Assembly: GCF_036373705.1 (NCBI RefSeq)
Contig: NC_089866.1
Coordinates: forward strand, 4,597,001-4,661,000
Source: Amia ocellicauda
Lineage: Eukaryota > Chordata > Actinopteri > Amiiformes > Amiidae
Direction: 5' to 3'
DNA: 64,000 nucleotides
Part shown: piece by piece, positions 23,705-34,649 of the stretch
How the letters are laid out: every line of letters starts with the position of its first letter
Position numbering within the stretch: the first letter of the stretch is position 1
Position numbers and translations under genes: made by a program
The notes under the pieces: model-generated
Told to the model about the DNA's origin: nothing
The model's input: the letters and a program-made list of their open reading frames with translations, nothing else
Databases searched by the model: none

Positions 23705-26700
23705 ATGGTGCTGTTTCAACGGTATTTACTGCGGAACCTGGTCCTGCAGGGTCGGCGGCATCTGGGTCTGCCGCGGCCGGGGAAGGAGAGCTCTACGCCG
23801 GCGTGGGCTTCCGACAAAGCCCGCTCTCCCCCGAGCAGGAGCGGCAGCCTCGGCTACAGCACCAGCTCAGGTCAGACCGCCGGGCCGGGCCGGGTCGTGT
23901 CCGTGGGGGTTACAGTGTTGTGTTTGACCGCTGTGCTGTTTGTGAGGACAGTCGCTTCTGGTCCAATAAACCCCATTGCGTGCATGTGGCTTAAAATGTG
24001 AAACATCACAGTACCTGACATGCGCGGATGTGTCTGAACTTTGAAGACCGTTTCTGTCCGGAAAAGTTGAAAAACAGGAAAACGACCAATAAATAGCAGC
24101 CGGCCGTCTGACATCACATCCGGGCGGTAATGGTCTCGATCCGCTTTTGTTCAGATCGATTCCGTGTTTGAGCGCCGCAGCGTTAAAGAGCCGGCTGTGT
24201 GTGGAGATGGTTGGGAGATGGTTGGGAGATGGGTGGGAGATGGGTGGAGATGGGTGGAGATGGTTGGGACACGGCCTACCAGACCGGCACAGTCGCTTAT
24301 ACACACGTGTTTGTTCGGTCAAATCTCCAGGAATTGGCGCGTCCTGCGTCCGGACGGTCCGCACAGGCATGAGCTGCTGAGGCCTGCAAGACTAGACCTG
24401 CTTTTGTAAGACTCTGCTCAGACAAAGCTCATTTAATTAGCATTACTTGACATTAAACAAAAACACTGGAAAACGAACATTATTGAAAATACATTCAAGA
24501 TATTGGTTAGTCTTATTCCTGCAACTTTCATCTACAGTATTTAGGCAGACTTGTTTTCATTGACTTTCTGTGGGTCACAGATTCATGGGCTGTAAATGTT
24601 CCAATCAATCCCTCCTCTGCGATGAAGGTCATTTGTGCAGCGCTCTCCGCCGTGCCCAGTTGCAGTCCTCTCTCTGAAGGGTGTCGTGCTGGACACACCG
24701 GCACCGCGCCGCTCTACGGGGGCCAGAGGCCAGGGAATCCTGGGGCCGAGTCTGATCTCGTCTGGGGACGGATGGAGACCTCCACGCCCGCCTCTGGGCC
24801 AGATTCCCACACGAGGGTTGCTGTGTCACGTGAGGATGTGGGGTTGTGTAGATCTGGGAGTCGGAGTGTTGTGTAATGATCCTCTGACTGACGCAGCTCT
24901 TTCTCTGGCCTGTTCTGTCACCCTTTGCATGCGGTGTTTTTGCAGCGTATTCGATTAAATAGGCCGTTCACAAACCTAATTTAATTGCACATCTCTACCC
25001 GGGTCCAGGGTGCTAGATTGCCACACAGATTCCGTTGCCAGTGTGGTTAATCTCTTACTGGAGACCAGTCTCTGGGGTCTGACCGTTTCATTTAAAACGG
25101 TGCCTGTGAAGTCAATATATTCTGCCCCCCAAGTATAATGAACTTCCTGCTGACATATCGGGTGTTAAAGGGATCTCATTGCACACGCTTGCCTGGGGTC
25201 ATGTGGCACATTGGCAGGCTGTTATCTGACTGCTGAGCTGAAGTGTAAACTGCTGCTGCAGGCACGTGGATGCTATCAGGCCTTAAAGGAGCAGGTGGTT
25301 ATTTTCCTTGTGGCGGGTGTTGTGGGAGCTTCCGAACGGATGTTGGACACTTTTTTTTCATTGCAACGATCCCTCATGGACATTTTTTTTTTGTTCTCCC
25401 CGATTTTGTTCTCTTCCTCATTCGTGAGTCTAGCCTAAGTCGACTGAAATGTAAAAACTGCAATTCTGCACATATCGGGGGTCGCCACCAAAGCGCTAAG
25501 AAAGAAGGTGATTTTTAAACCATTAAAATGAATTCAAACCGTGTCAGGATACTCCTCCCATTCATAGGACTGGCGGAGGCGATTTGGTTAGATTGCCTCA
25601 AAGTGGATCGCGTTCTTCACTTTGCCACTTCTCAAATCTGTGAAGAAGCCATTGAGCGCCGTGACCGGTTACTTTGAGAGCCGTGTGTGTCTGAGTACGG
25701 TGACACATCTGGAATAGGAGAACTTCTCCAGCTGAAACTTGAAAGATGCTTCACGAGTTGATCAGGGTCGGAACAGTCACAGACAGCCCCCCCGACCCGC
25801 AGAGCCGAGCGCCGCTGCCGTTACGTAATGGAGAGTTTGTCTGCAATGTGCCGTGGGAAGAGAGAGGACCGTGAGCATGTGCGAGTGTGTTTCATCCGTC
25901 CCCAGTCACCGCTGGCGCTCCGCGGGGCTGGACAATGGACGGGGCTGTTCCCTTAATCCAGTCGGGCTAACTAGAAGAAGAATGCCTGTCACGGCCACCC
26001 CTAATTAATTCCCCATAGAACAGCCCTTTGTGGCGGGATTAACCGCTGTTTGTTTGCACTCTGGATACTCTCCTCTTGTTGTAATTATAAAAATGTCTCT
26101 CTCCGTGTCTGGCCAAAGTGCAGTTCCTCTAGGGACAGCGATGGCGCTTGCTTCTTAAGTTAGGGGACACAGGAGGCTTAGCTGAAAATGAATGCCTCCT
26201 CTTCCGAGGTCGTGTAGCCGTGGATGCTGCTGCTGGATTCACAGGGCCGGATATCTGAGAGCCGACGGTTGTGTCAGATTCCTCGGCTGCGTTTCTCTGC
26301 AGGAGCATCTCCGGTGCCCCCCTGTTGTTATTGTCGTCTGGTATTTGTGGTGCTCTCCAGACAATTCATGCCTTCTGAAATCGGATCCGAGTCGGTCATT
26401 TATATCCCAGCAATAGCACGGCTTCCTGGCTAGAGTTCAGTTAGGCTGTTCTGATAGGTTTGCTAGGGTGTGTACAAGAATAGTGCTATTAGTAAAACAC
26501 AATAATAAAATAATCCACGGATAATATTTTGTATGAAACAAGCAAAGTAAAACAATAGGCTGCTAATACTGAAGCAGGTTGGATATGTCATATTTTGTCA
26601 CTACTTTAAACCTATTTAACCACCATTCAAGTCCACTGATCCACTCTGCACAGGGGCCATATATTCAGTTATTGCTCACCAGCCTGTCAGGATTTGAAGT

Positions 26701-28501
26701 GCTTTGGCCCGTTGGTGATCGGTGATTTTGACCAAGCAAGTGGGCAGGGCAGCATGGAGTGACGGACAGCTGAACCCTGTGTTTTCGTGTGTGTTCGTTC
26801 GCAGGGATCGCGGGGGTGAAGGAGCGCACGCTGATCGCCGTGAAGCCCGACGGGGTGCAGCGCCGCCTGGTGGGCCAGATCGTGCAGCGCTTCGAGCAGC
26901 GGGGCTTCAGACTGGTGGGCCTTAAGATGCTGAAGGTGAGGAAGGGAAAGAAGTGAGTGTTTGTGCAAACCCTGTCCTCAATGGCCGGGACCCAGCGGGC
27001 TCTGTGGGTCTCCTTCAGGCGTCGCCTGCTTTAGAACTAGGAAAGTGTGCGAATTGGTCATTTCATAGTCCAATTAACTAATTAAGAGCTTAGGGAATGA
27101 GCACCAGAAGTTGTCTGTGGCCGGTTGTGTAAAACGGCTCGTGAAGCTTCTCCTTAGTTTTCTCCTGAAGTGACTCTTGAGTTTAAGGGTGCTGCATCTT
27201 AACACACTGAAGGCGATACTCTACTAAAGCCGGAGTCTTTACTACTCCGGTTATGCAGCACTAGAGGTGTGCTACGCAACCGGCCACTGGCCCGGTAGGA
27301 CACGATCCGAAGAGCGTTGCTGTCGTGTGTGTCTTTGGTGTTTGCATGATGCCTCTCCTGTCTCCGCAGGCCTCGGACGACCTGCTCTCCCAGCACTACC
27401 ACGACCTCAGCAAGAAGCCTTTCTACCCCAACCTGCTGCGCTACATGAGCTCCGGCCCAGTCGTCGTGATGGTGAGTGTGCCACTTTCCCCCCGCCCCCC
27501 CTGCATGAAGGGTTTGAAACCGCACGGGCAACAAAGGGCACCTGCAGGTTAAACCCTTTCCTCCAGAGCAGCACTAGACCGGCGCCGGGCAGCCGGAATA
27601 AAACCGCCCTTCTGTTCCTCTAATGTTTGGACCTCTGAGGGCTGCACAGTGAAGCCCCCCCTGGGCTACACAATCCTCCCAGTGCTGCAAAGCGTGGCTG
27701 ACTCCTCACCATGCCAGACTGCCACACAGCAGCTTGGGAACGGCTCCAGCAGGGGGAAAGGGCCCTATCTGACCGTCGATCACAACACCCTTCCTGCTGT
27801 TCTGTTGCAATTGTGCAGTTTTTATAAGTCGCCGTGAGGCAGATCTGCCAAGAGAAAGATCCCGTAACAGAGCAGCAGAAGGATGTGATGCCAGATTTAC
27901 ATTCTCGGGGATAGGAGATAAATAACCCCGTTCAGAGCACTGTAGGTTTGTGTAGGCCTCGGTGTGTCGGAGAATGTTCTTCCTCTGTGCAGTTCAACCT
28001 CTTGCCAACAAAGTAGAAATTAAAGCAAGATTTTCAAAGCTCTACTAGTCAATACCAAGAACTTATCGGCTCTAAATCTGGCATGTAGAGAGTCCTAAAC
28101 CGCTTCTGTCGCTCCCCCTCTGTCTGCCAGGTGTGGGAGGGCCATAACGTGGTGCGGACATCCCGGATGATGGTAGGGAACACTAACCCAGCAGAGGCCC
28201 ACGCTGGGACGATCAGAGGAGACTTCAGTATACACATCAGCAGGTACTCAGATAGTGTATTTACACTTCTGCTCCAGAGAGATCCCTAAACGCGCGCCGC
28301 CTTGTTGTTGATGCCATCTAAAACAAGCCCTGTGATTCCCAAGCTGAGTGTAGGTCTGATCGTTCCTCTCTCTCCCTCAGGAACGTGGTCCATGCCAGCG
28401 ACTCGGTGGAGGGGGCCCAGAGGGAGATCCAGCTGTGGTTCAGCCGCAAAGAGCTGACGGACTGGGACTGCTGCGACCACAGCAGCACCTACCAGGTGTA
28501 G
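23705..28501 (+). CDS. NME4: Mitochondrial nucleoside diphosphate kinase, 210 aa
   Basis: The enzyme transfers the gamma-phosphate of ATP to NDPs; human NME4 sits in the mitochondrial intermembrane space and binds cardiolipin. Exons: 23705-23870, 26805-26935, 27370-27471, 28131-28243, 28381-28501 (stop TAG), 633 nt in frame. Residues 1-60 form an Arg-rich presequence low in acidic residues ([20 protein letters not shown]...), as expected for mitochondrial import. The kinase core runs from [14 protein letters not shown] (61-74). The catalytic His is His175 in [13 protein letters not shown] rather than HGSDS also matches human NME4. Human is 187 residues, so the leader here is about 23 longer. 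ATG 23705 was chosen because it starts the presequence in good context inside a CpG-rich region. DECR2 follows on the same strand, as in human. Confidence 0.95.
24203..24269. repeat. Minisatellite in NME4 intron 1
   Basis: Six tandem units of 10-11 bp with core GGAGATGG(T/G)TG. The units vary slightly, so this is an imperfect array. Confidence 0.85.
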
Positions 28502-29211
28502 GAGAGAGAGAGAGAGAGATGGAGATGAAGGGGAGAAGGAGGAAGGGCATCACAGGGACGCACTGCGCCACAGCTACCTCTGTTGACATCCTGTGGTGCT
28601 GCCCAGGCCTCCGGACAACGGGCCAGGCCTAGAACCACCCCCTCGCCCCGTCGTTCCCCGGCCGTCTGCCACAGCACAGCACAGCACAGTGACGCTAACC
28701 AGCACCTCACAGAAGACACGCACAAGGTGGTGCAGCTCACGCGTGCTTCCAGGACTGTCAGGAACGGCTTCGGCCCCTTCTCTCCTTCCACGTCAAGATC
28801 GAAACGGTGTTCAAATTTTTATATCTATAGATACGATGTTTTATGTACGTAGTAAGGGTACTTTCACACATGGTCCTCGGGGGTTGCATCTTTCCAAGGT
28901 GACTCAAATCAGGTGTTCGAGACAACGTGCCAAGGTTACAATCGTCCATTGAAGAGGTCCTGGCGGAAAGGCCGGAGGTCCTGCAGCCCGTGAGGTTTGG
29001 AGCTCAATAGAGACGCTGCCCTGACTCACAGGAACCGAAGACGAGCCTCTTCCCCTCTTGGGAAGCCATGACCTAGGGGCAGAAGGGAAGCTGTAGTTTA
29101 CACTGCCAGTCCAGCCTGGCTCTCTGGAGACGCTCCCTGCCTGACTGTGCCAAATGGGGAAACGAGTTCATATAACCTGCCCTTCGCCTTAATTCTCTGT
29201 TTTTAAATAAA
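28502..29211 (+). other. NME4: NME4 3' UTR with AATAAA at 29206
   Basis: A short GA run directly follows the stop codon. A canonical poly(A) signal lies at 29206-29211. No other open frame of interest is present. Confidence 0.7.
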
Positions 29212-29430
29212 CTTCTATCTGGAATCTCATTGCGAGGCTGGTCTTATTGCTGTGTGTGTGTGTTAATCTGAATATTTCAGTACAATGCAACCGTGTTTTA
29301 CAGTCCAGTGTAAACGCAGGAAGTTTGTGTTTCAGATTCTCTACCTCTGCGTCAGATTCCACAGTGAGCAGCACAGTCTGCACTGACATTAAACTGCAAC
29401 AATACAAAATGAATGATAAGAATGTAAGTG

Positions 29431-29660
29431 TCCAATGGAGAGGAGGCCATTCGCCCCATCGTGCTCGTTTGGTGTCCATTAATAACTAAGTGATCAAGGA
29501 TCCTATCCAGTCTGTTTGTGAATGTTCCCAAATGGTCTCTTCAGCCACATCGCTGGGGAGTTTGTTCAGATTGTGACGCCTCTCTGTGTGAAGAAGTGTC
29601 TCCTGTTTTCTGTCTTGAATGCCTTGAAGCCCAATTTCCATTCGTGTAACATAGGCAAGA
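29431..29660 (-). mobile_element. Decayed LINE fragment (CR1/L2-type ORF2 end)
   Basis: Read on the - strand, one frame gives KAFKTENRRHFFTQR and, after a frame shift, NKLPSDVAEE. These match the region after the reverse transcriptase in CR1/L2-like LINEs, typically RRHFFTQRVV..WN.LP..VV. A stop and a frameshift separate the two pieces, so it is a dead 5'-truncated remnant. The clade is judged from memory of this motif. Confidence 0.65.
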
Positions 29661-29719
29661 GTATACTATATGTGCCAAAAATAAGAACGCATCACTTCTA
29701 TCTGCTTCTATCACTTTAT

Positions 29720-30016
29720 GGGTGTCAGACTCCAGTCCTGGGGGGCCGCAGTGTCTGCTGGTTTTCTGCTCCAACTACATAATTTGTCATTATTAGGTAG
29801 GCTTATCTAAAACTTTCATGCTTTATTTTGATATACCTGATACCTGACAATTTGTTGATGATTCAAAACATTGACCAACAGAACGTTTCCGAGTCTGGAG
29901 AGAAATGTTCAATTCATCCAATTAATTGTTTAATTAGACTAATTAAGGACCCAAGAGCTGGGCTGGAAGGAAACCCAGCAGACACTGCGGCCCCCCAGGA
30001 CTGGAGTCTGGCACCC
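29720..30016. mobile_element. Short inverted-repeat element (hAT-like MITE)
   Basis: The ends are inverted repeats: 29726-29761 is the perfect reverse complement of 29975-30010 (36 bp), extended outward six more bases with one mismatch. The 297-bp interior has no coding capacity. The ends contain CAGACTCCAGTCCTGG, a motif I know from dispersed fish repeats. The target-site duplication is not clear. The interior resembles that of the element at 61852-62421. Confidence 0.75.
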
Positions 30017-30245
30017 CTACTTCAATGCCAAAATGGGTGTTCCAGGGACAGAGACAGGATTGCCTCCCCCTGCACTACACTGTAACCTACATGCACTACT
30101 ATTACTAAACTACCTACAGTAATATCACCGCATTGTTTTAATTTTCAAGAAAATAGAACATATATACGATGTATTATCATTTAATAAATAAATGCATACA
30201 TGCACAAATAATTAACTTGTCATCCAAATCAATCCCCACGTTTAA
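30017..30245. other. Intergenic, MITE to DECR2 promoter
   Basis: AT-rich sequence with no gene, repeat array or motif that I recognise. Confidence 0.5.
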
Positions 30246-30319
30246 ACTACAACTCCCAGAAAGCACTGTCAGAACAATGACGTTTAGCGTGCATAACAAA
30301 ATACAAGTCCCAGCATGCA
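30246..30319 (+). promoter_or_regulatory. DECR2: Two ZNF143-like promoter motifs upstream of DECR2
   Basis: ACTACAACTCCCAG at 30246-30259 and ATACAAGTCCCAGCATGCA at 30301-30319 resemble the ZNF143/SBS promoter consensus ACTACAANTCCCAGCATGC. They lie 55 bp apart in the same orientation. This fits a TATA-less promoter with transcription starting just downstream. Confidence 0.5.
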
Positions 30320-30329
30320 CCACAGTCTC

Positions 30330-30386
30330 CGGACCCTAAAGCATCGAGGGGCGAAGTACAGTGCTGCTGAAATACTCACGGTTCAG
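30330..30386 (+). other. DECR2: Possible non-coding first exon of DECR2
   Basis: A donor-like site, TTCAG followed by GTACGA, lies at 30386/30387 just after the ZNF143-like motifs. The next acceptor, a C/T-rich tract ending CCCCGCAG at 30898, lies five bases before the DECR2 ATG. Together they suggest a 5' UTR exon spliced to the first coding exon. The 5' end is not defined. Confidence 0.35.
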
Positions 30387-30749
30387 GTACGATTCATCTC
30401 CATTATTACTTTCATCGCCGTAGAATACATTTTTGAAAAAGCCAATTTGCTCTATTCCGCCGGCGTTTGCGCTTGATTATCTATGTTTCGTTTGGGAGAA
30501 TCGGAATTAAAATTGCACAGCTCTATTTGATAGACCTGTCACTCATTGCTTTTGTGAGCACGAAACGCACAGACACGCCGCTGCTGCGTGATGCTGGGGT
30601 TACGTTTTAAATATTAATACTGCGATCATGCATTTCCAAATCACACGCTGCTCCCGTCCAGGGGGGCGGGGTGAGGGCCGCTCAGCAGTTTGCACTCCGT
30701 GATTAATGATCGCCTTCGTGCGGCGCAGATTCCCGCAGATCTGCGCGGC

Positions 30750-30800
30750 TCCTCCAATGGGATCCCTGGGATTCTGCAGATCTGCGGCCATCTGCGCAAC
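30750..30800 (+). promoter_or_regulatory. DECR2: DECR2 upstream element, similar to NME4 element
   Basis: CCAATGGGAT is followed by GCAGATCTGC and CTGCGCAA, ending about 100 bases before the DECR2 ATG. It matches 23350-23400 at 40 of 51 positions without gaps. A second GCAGATCTGC palindrome lies at 30735-30744. If the upstream first exon is real, this element lies inside intron 1. Confidence 0.5.
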
Positions 30801-30903
30801 ACCGACGCGACCCCCTGTGCTGAGCGGCCCCAGACCCCACGGCGGGCCGCTGCATTGCTGTTACTCGCTGGCTCAGCCCGCCTGCTTCCCCCCCGCAGCC
30901 GCG

Positions 30904-33900
30904 ATGGCCGAGAATCAGCTGCAGGAGGCGGGTAACGGGGACCAGATGATGCCGGAGGACGTGGAGACGGACGACTGCCTGGCCAGCTACACCCACCTCT
31001 ACAGCCCCGACCTGCTCAAGTGAGTGCGGCCTGGGTGGGACTCGGTCCGGCCTGTTTGTTTGCTGTATGTGTACAGTTGTATTTGTACAGCTTACAACAA
31101 GTCTCGCCATAGAGATGCATTTCAAGGCACAGGTGTGTGTGGAGTTGTGGTGCTGGGTGTGTCTGCTGCCTGTGATGTGTGTCTGCGGTGTGTTAATTGA
31201 GGTGTAGAATGCAGGGGAGCAAGAAGTGATTATTATTGTGAGGAAGAGCCAGACACTGTTTTGTGTGACATTTATTTTATCTGCTTGTTCCTGCGACTGT
31301 GAAGGGCAGGCGCTGGCTTTATTTTAAACTGCACCCATTCTTTTTTTAGTTCTTTTTATTGTTGCTACTTTTCATTTTCAGCCTCCGTATTTTGCATGAA
31401 TCGAATTGTTCACATCCACCCAAATGAGAAGAAACTGGTTCTCCCACATGTCTTGTGAGAACCTTTTATTCCCTCCGTGAATGGCCCCCGGAATTGCTAT
31501 GATTATTAATTGGGCAGCCATGTTTAATTGCGGCCTGGCGTTTGGAATACAGCTTCCGGCAGCGTTGTGACGTCATTTTGGGCTGCTTCGTTATCATTCA
31601 CACAAAGCGCTATCTGTGAGGTGACGGTGGGGCTCTCGCTCTCTCCCGTGCAGGGACAACGTGGCCTTCGTCACCGGAGGGGGGTCCGGCATCGGCTTCC
31701 GCATCGCTGAGGTCCTCATGAGGTAGGTGTCCCTCTCGTTACACGCCTGCGGCTATGGTTGCTGACTGTCTGTGGGGGGAGAGACTAGGCCACCGTTCCC
31801 CTCACTAGCCCTCCCAGTCTGTTACCAAACCTCTGCCGGCTGAGAACGTCTCTCCCCGGGATCAGGTGCAAAGACGCTGGACGTCACACGGTCTCTGTGC
31901 AAGCTGTGCTTATCTCGATGAGCCGTTCCCAGGGCGCAGATGATAAGGGAGGACAGCGAGGGGTTGCGTAGTTTAACCACGACGGGCTTTTACTGGGCAA
32001 GGCTCGTCCTGCTGGAAAACCACCTCGCTGGGCTGAGGCAAGGCTGACAAATACTGATCCCAGTTGCTGATGAAGCCGTTTCCCGTACCGTGGCTTCATT
32101 TTGTGGCTCCCGGGGTAGAGGTCTGGTCAGGAGAACATCTTCCCACAGACTCCAACCACCTGTATGAACCGCTTGAGCAGCACCTGGGATCAACACAAAT
32201 GCACGAGCATCTCTAAAGGTTTGGTTGGCCGTGGTTTACCAGAGGACAGTGGTCTGCACGGCAGGGTTTGAAAGATGTGTGCCCGAGGTCCCTCTCTCAC
32301 CGTGGCTGTGCTCTGTTTCAGGCACGGCTGTGACACGGTGATCGCCAGTAGGAATCAAGAACGCCTTTCAGAGGTAGCTTTTCTTTATTTCTCTCTCACT
32401 CCAATCCCACTCACCCAATCTGTAGGGCACCGTACCTCCTCTCGTCCAGCCTCCGGTGTACAGCTGCTCAGAACAACAATCCAAGATGATGTCAGCCAAA
32501 TGAATAAATAATACATCTTTCAGGAAGGACAACTGTTTAAAATGATTTCTAGCGCGTGAATTGATTAATGCCCTCCCTAAGAGTCCAGAGTCGTGCCTGT
32601 CTCCCCCCAGGCAGCCAAGAAGCTGAGTGCGGCCACGGGGCGCCACTGCCTGGCCCTGTCCCTGGACGTGCGGCAGCCCGAGACCATCACCGCCGCTGTG
32701 GAGGAGACCCTCAAGGAGTTCGGGAGAATCGACATCCTCGTGAACAGTCAGTATTCCCGCCATTTTCCCCGAGCAGCAACCCTCCGCTCGTAGGCAGACC
32801 TGGAATTTGTCATCTTCCCCATCTTGCTAGTTGTGTGACTCGTGAGTCACGTCACACAACTAGCAAGACAGAGAAGACTGCAAGTTCCAGAGAGCGGGGA
32901 GCCCCCCAGGGAAGCTGTCTGACCCCTCGCTGTCTGACCCCTCGCTGTCTGACCCCTCGCTGTCTGACCCCTCGCTGTCTGACCCCATAGACGCCGCGGG
33001 TAACTTCCTGTGCCCGGCCAGCTCCCTGTCCTTCAACGCCTTCAAGACCGTGATGGAAATCGACACGTTGGGCACCTTCAACACCAGCAAGGTGGTCTAC
33101 GAGAAGTGGCTCAAGGTACGGCACAGAGACGGGGTCAGGGTTCGGGTTTTCACGGCTTCGGCAGCCCACTGTGTGAACGTTGCCAATTTTCTTTTTTAAT
33201 CTAACGGTATGATTATCTTTAAAGGCAGAAGAACGGCTGGGTTTTAAAAGCCAGAATGGAATGTCTTGACCTAAGAACAGAATTGTGGGTCTTGATAAGA
33301 TTCCAGTTCTTTGTGATGCAACAGTTCTTTAACAAAAAAAGCATTCTCAGTGTAGTAGAGCTGTTTAGTAATGAAGTGTCTGTCTGTGTGTAGGATCATG
33401 GTGGCTCGGTCGTCAACATCTCTGCCACCCTGAGCTATCGAGGCCAGGCGCTGCAGGTGCATGCTGGGTCTGCCAAGGCTGCCATTGGTAAGCAGAGCCA
33501 AATCGCAGACTGAAAATCCCGAACAACGAGACCAAACGGACCTTAATTCCCGCTAGTACAGAGCGCATATCCTTACACGTCTGTCTCTCTTCCCCCTCTT
33601 TGCCACAGATGCCATGACCCGACACTTGGCGGTGGAGTGGGGGCCAAGCGGCGTGCGGGTGAACAGCCTGGCCCCCGGACCCATCTCGGGCACGGAGGGT
33701 TACCGCAGACTGGGTACGGCATGGGGCAATTAAACTACAGGAGCTTTGGCACCTGTGCACTCTTCTGCCCTGCGTCTCCCTCTCCTTCCTGTAAACCTCC
33801 ACAGCTCTCTCTGTTCCTCCCTCTCCACATCGGTCCCTTTCTAGTCCTTGATCTCTTCTCCCTACATCCCTCTCTCTCCTTCCTCCTTTCCTCCCCTCAG

Positions 33901-34195
33901 CCAATTCATCTCTCTCTAACTCCCTCTCTGTGTCTCTCTTTCTGACGGTCTATCTCGGTGTGTCCCTGTGCCAGGCGGTGTCTCGGCGCAGTCCAGCGGG
34001 GCGTTCCAGTCCATCCCCCTGCAGCGGGCGGGCAACAAGACGGAGATCGCCCACGGCGTGCTGTACCTGGCCAGCCGTGCCGCCTCCTACGTGACGGGAG
34101 CCAGCCTGGTGGTGGACGGGGGCAGCTGGCTCACTTCAGCCAACGGCCTCCCTGCGCTCCTTGGTATAGCCTCCTCCCACTCTGCTAAACTCTGA
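30904..34195 (+). CDS. DECR2: Peroxisomal 2,4-dienoyl-CoA reductase, 305 aa
   Basis: DECR2 is an NADPH-dependent short-chain dehydrogenase/reductase needed to oxidise polyunsaturated acyl-CoAs in peroxisomes. Coding exons: 30904-31019, 31654-31722, 32322-32373, 32611-32746, 32991-33115, 33394-33487, 33609-33713, 33975-34195 (stop TGA), 918 nt in frame; human is 292 residues. The Rossmann cofactor loop TGGGSGIG is at residues 46-53. The segment [21 protein letters not shown] (about 174-194) has no YxxxK; HAGSAK with Lys194 replaces it, as in human DECR2. [11 protein letters not shown] follows. The C-terminus ends SAKL, a type 1 peroxisomal signal. A large part of the protein matches human DECR2 from memory. 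ATG 30904 gives the start [10 protein letters not shown]. It lies downstream of NME4 on the same strand, as in human. Confidence 0.96.
32822..32868. repeat. Perfect 18-bp inverted repeat in DECR2 intron 5
   Basis: 32822-32839 (TCTTGCTAGTTGTGTGAC) is the exact reverse complement of 32851-32868, with an 11-base loop. Part of the arm and loop can also pair as GTGACTC with GAGTCAC. It could form a hairpin in the pre-mRNA. Confidence 0.9.
32915..32985. repeat. 15-bp tandem repeat next to DECR2 exon acceptor
   Basis: Four exact copies of CTGTCTGACCCCTCG (32915-32974) are followed by a partial fifth that runs into CCCATAG, the acceptor for the exon at 32991. The pyrimidine-rich tract of that acceptor is thus made of repeat units. 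Confidence 0.92.
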
Positions 34196-34560
34196 CTCCA
34201 TTTCCCAACACCAGGTGTGTAAAGCTGTGGCCGCCGGGTCCCGGCCTGATGGAGAGGAGAGAGAGTGAGAGAGAGGGATAGGAGAGGAGAGGGGCCCTGA
34301 GCACACGCACTGCTTGGACTGGGATGGGCCTACACAACCAGGAGTGGAGAGACTTTAACCCAGAGTCACCAAGAACTAGGTTGCTATATGGCAGCATTGT
34401 CTATTACGAGCAGATCTTGATCCGTGTGTGTCTGTGCTCGTCTGCCTCTCTGAGTGGGACCTGGGCATTGCAACACATCAGAGGGACCTGAAAAAAAATC
34501 CCCAGCATGCAAAACCTTTTAATCACGTGAAAATTAATGTCTGGATCCCTATGAGCAATA

Positions 34561-34581
34561 GGTGTGTGTGTGTGTGTGTGC
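34561..34581. repeat. (GT)n microsatellite
   Basis: About ten GT units in the DECR2 3' region. Confidence 0.85.
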
Positions 34582-34649
34582 GTAATTGTATATGCACACT
34601 TGCTTGCCCACTTAATATATATATTTTCCCCTCTGTTTTTGTGTTCTAG

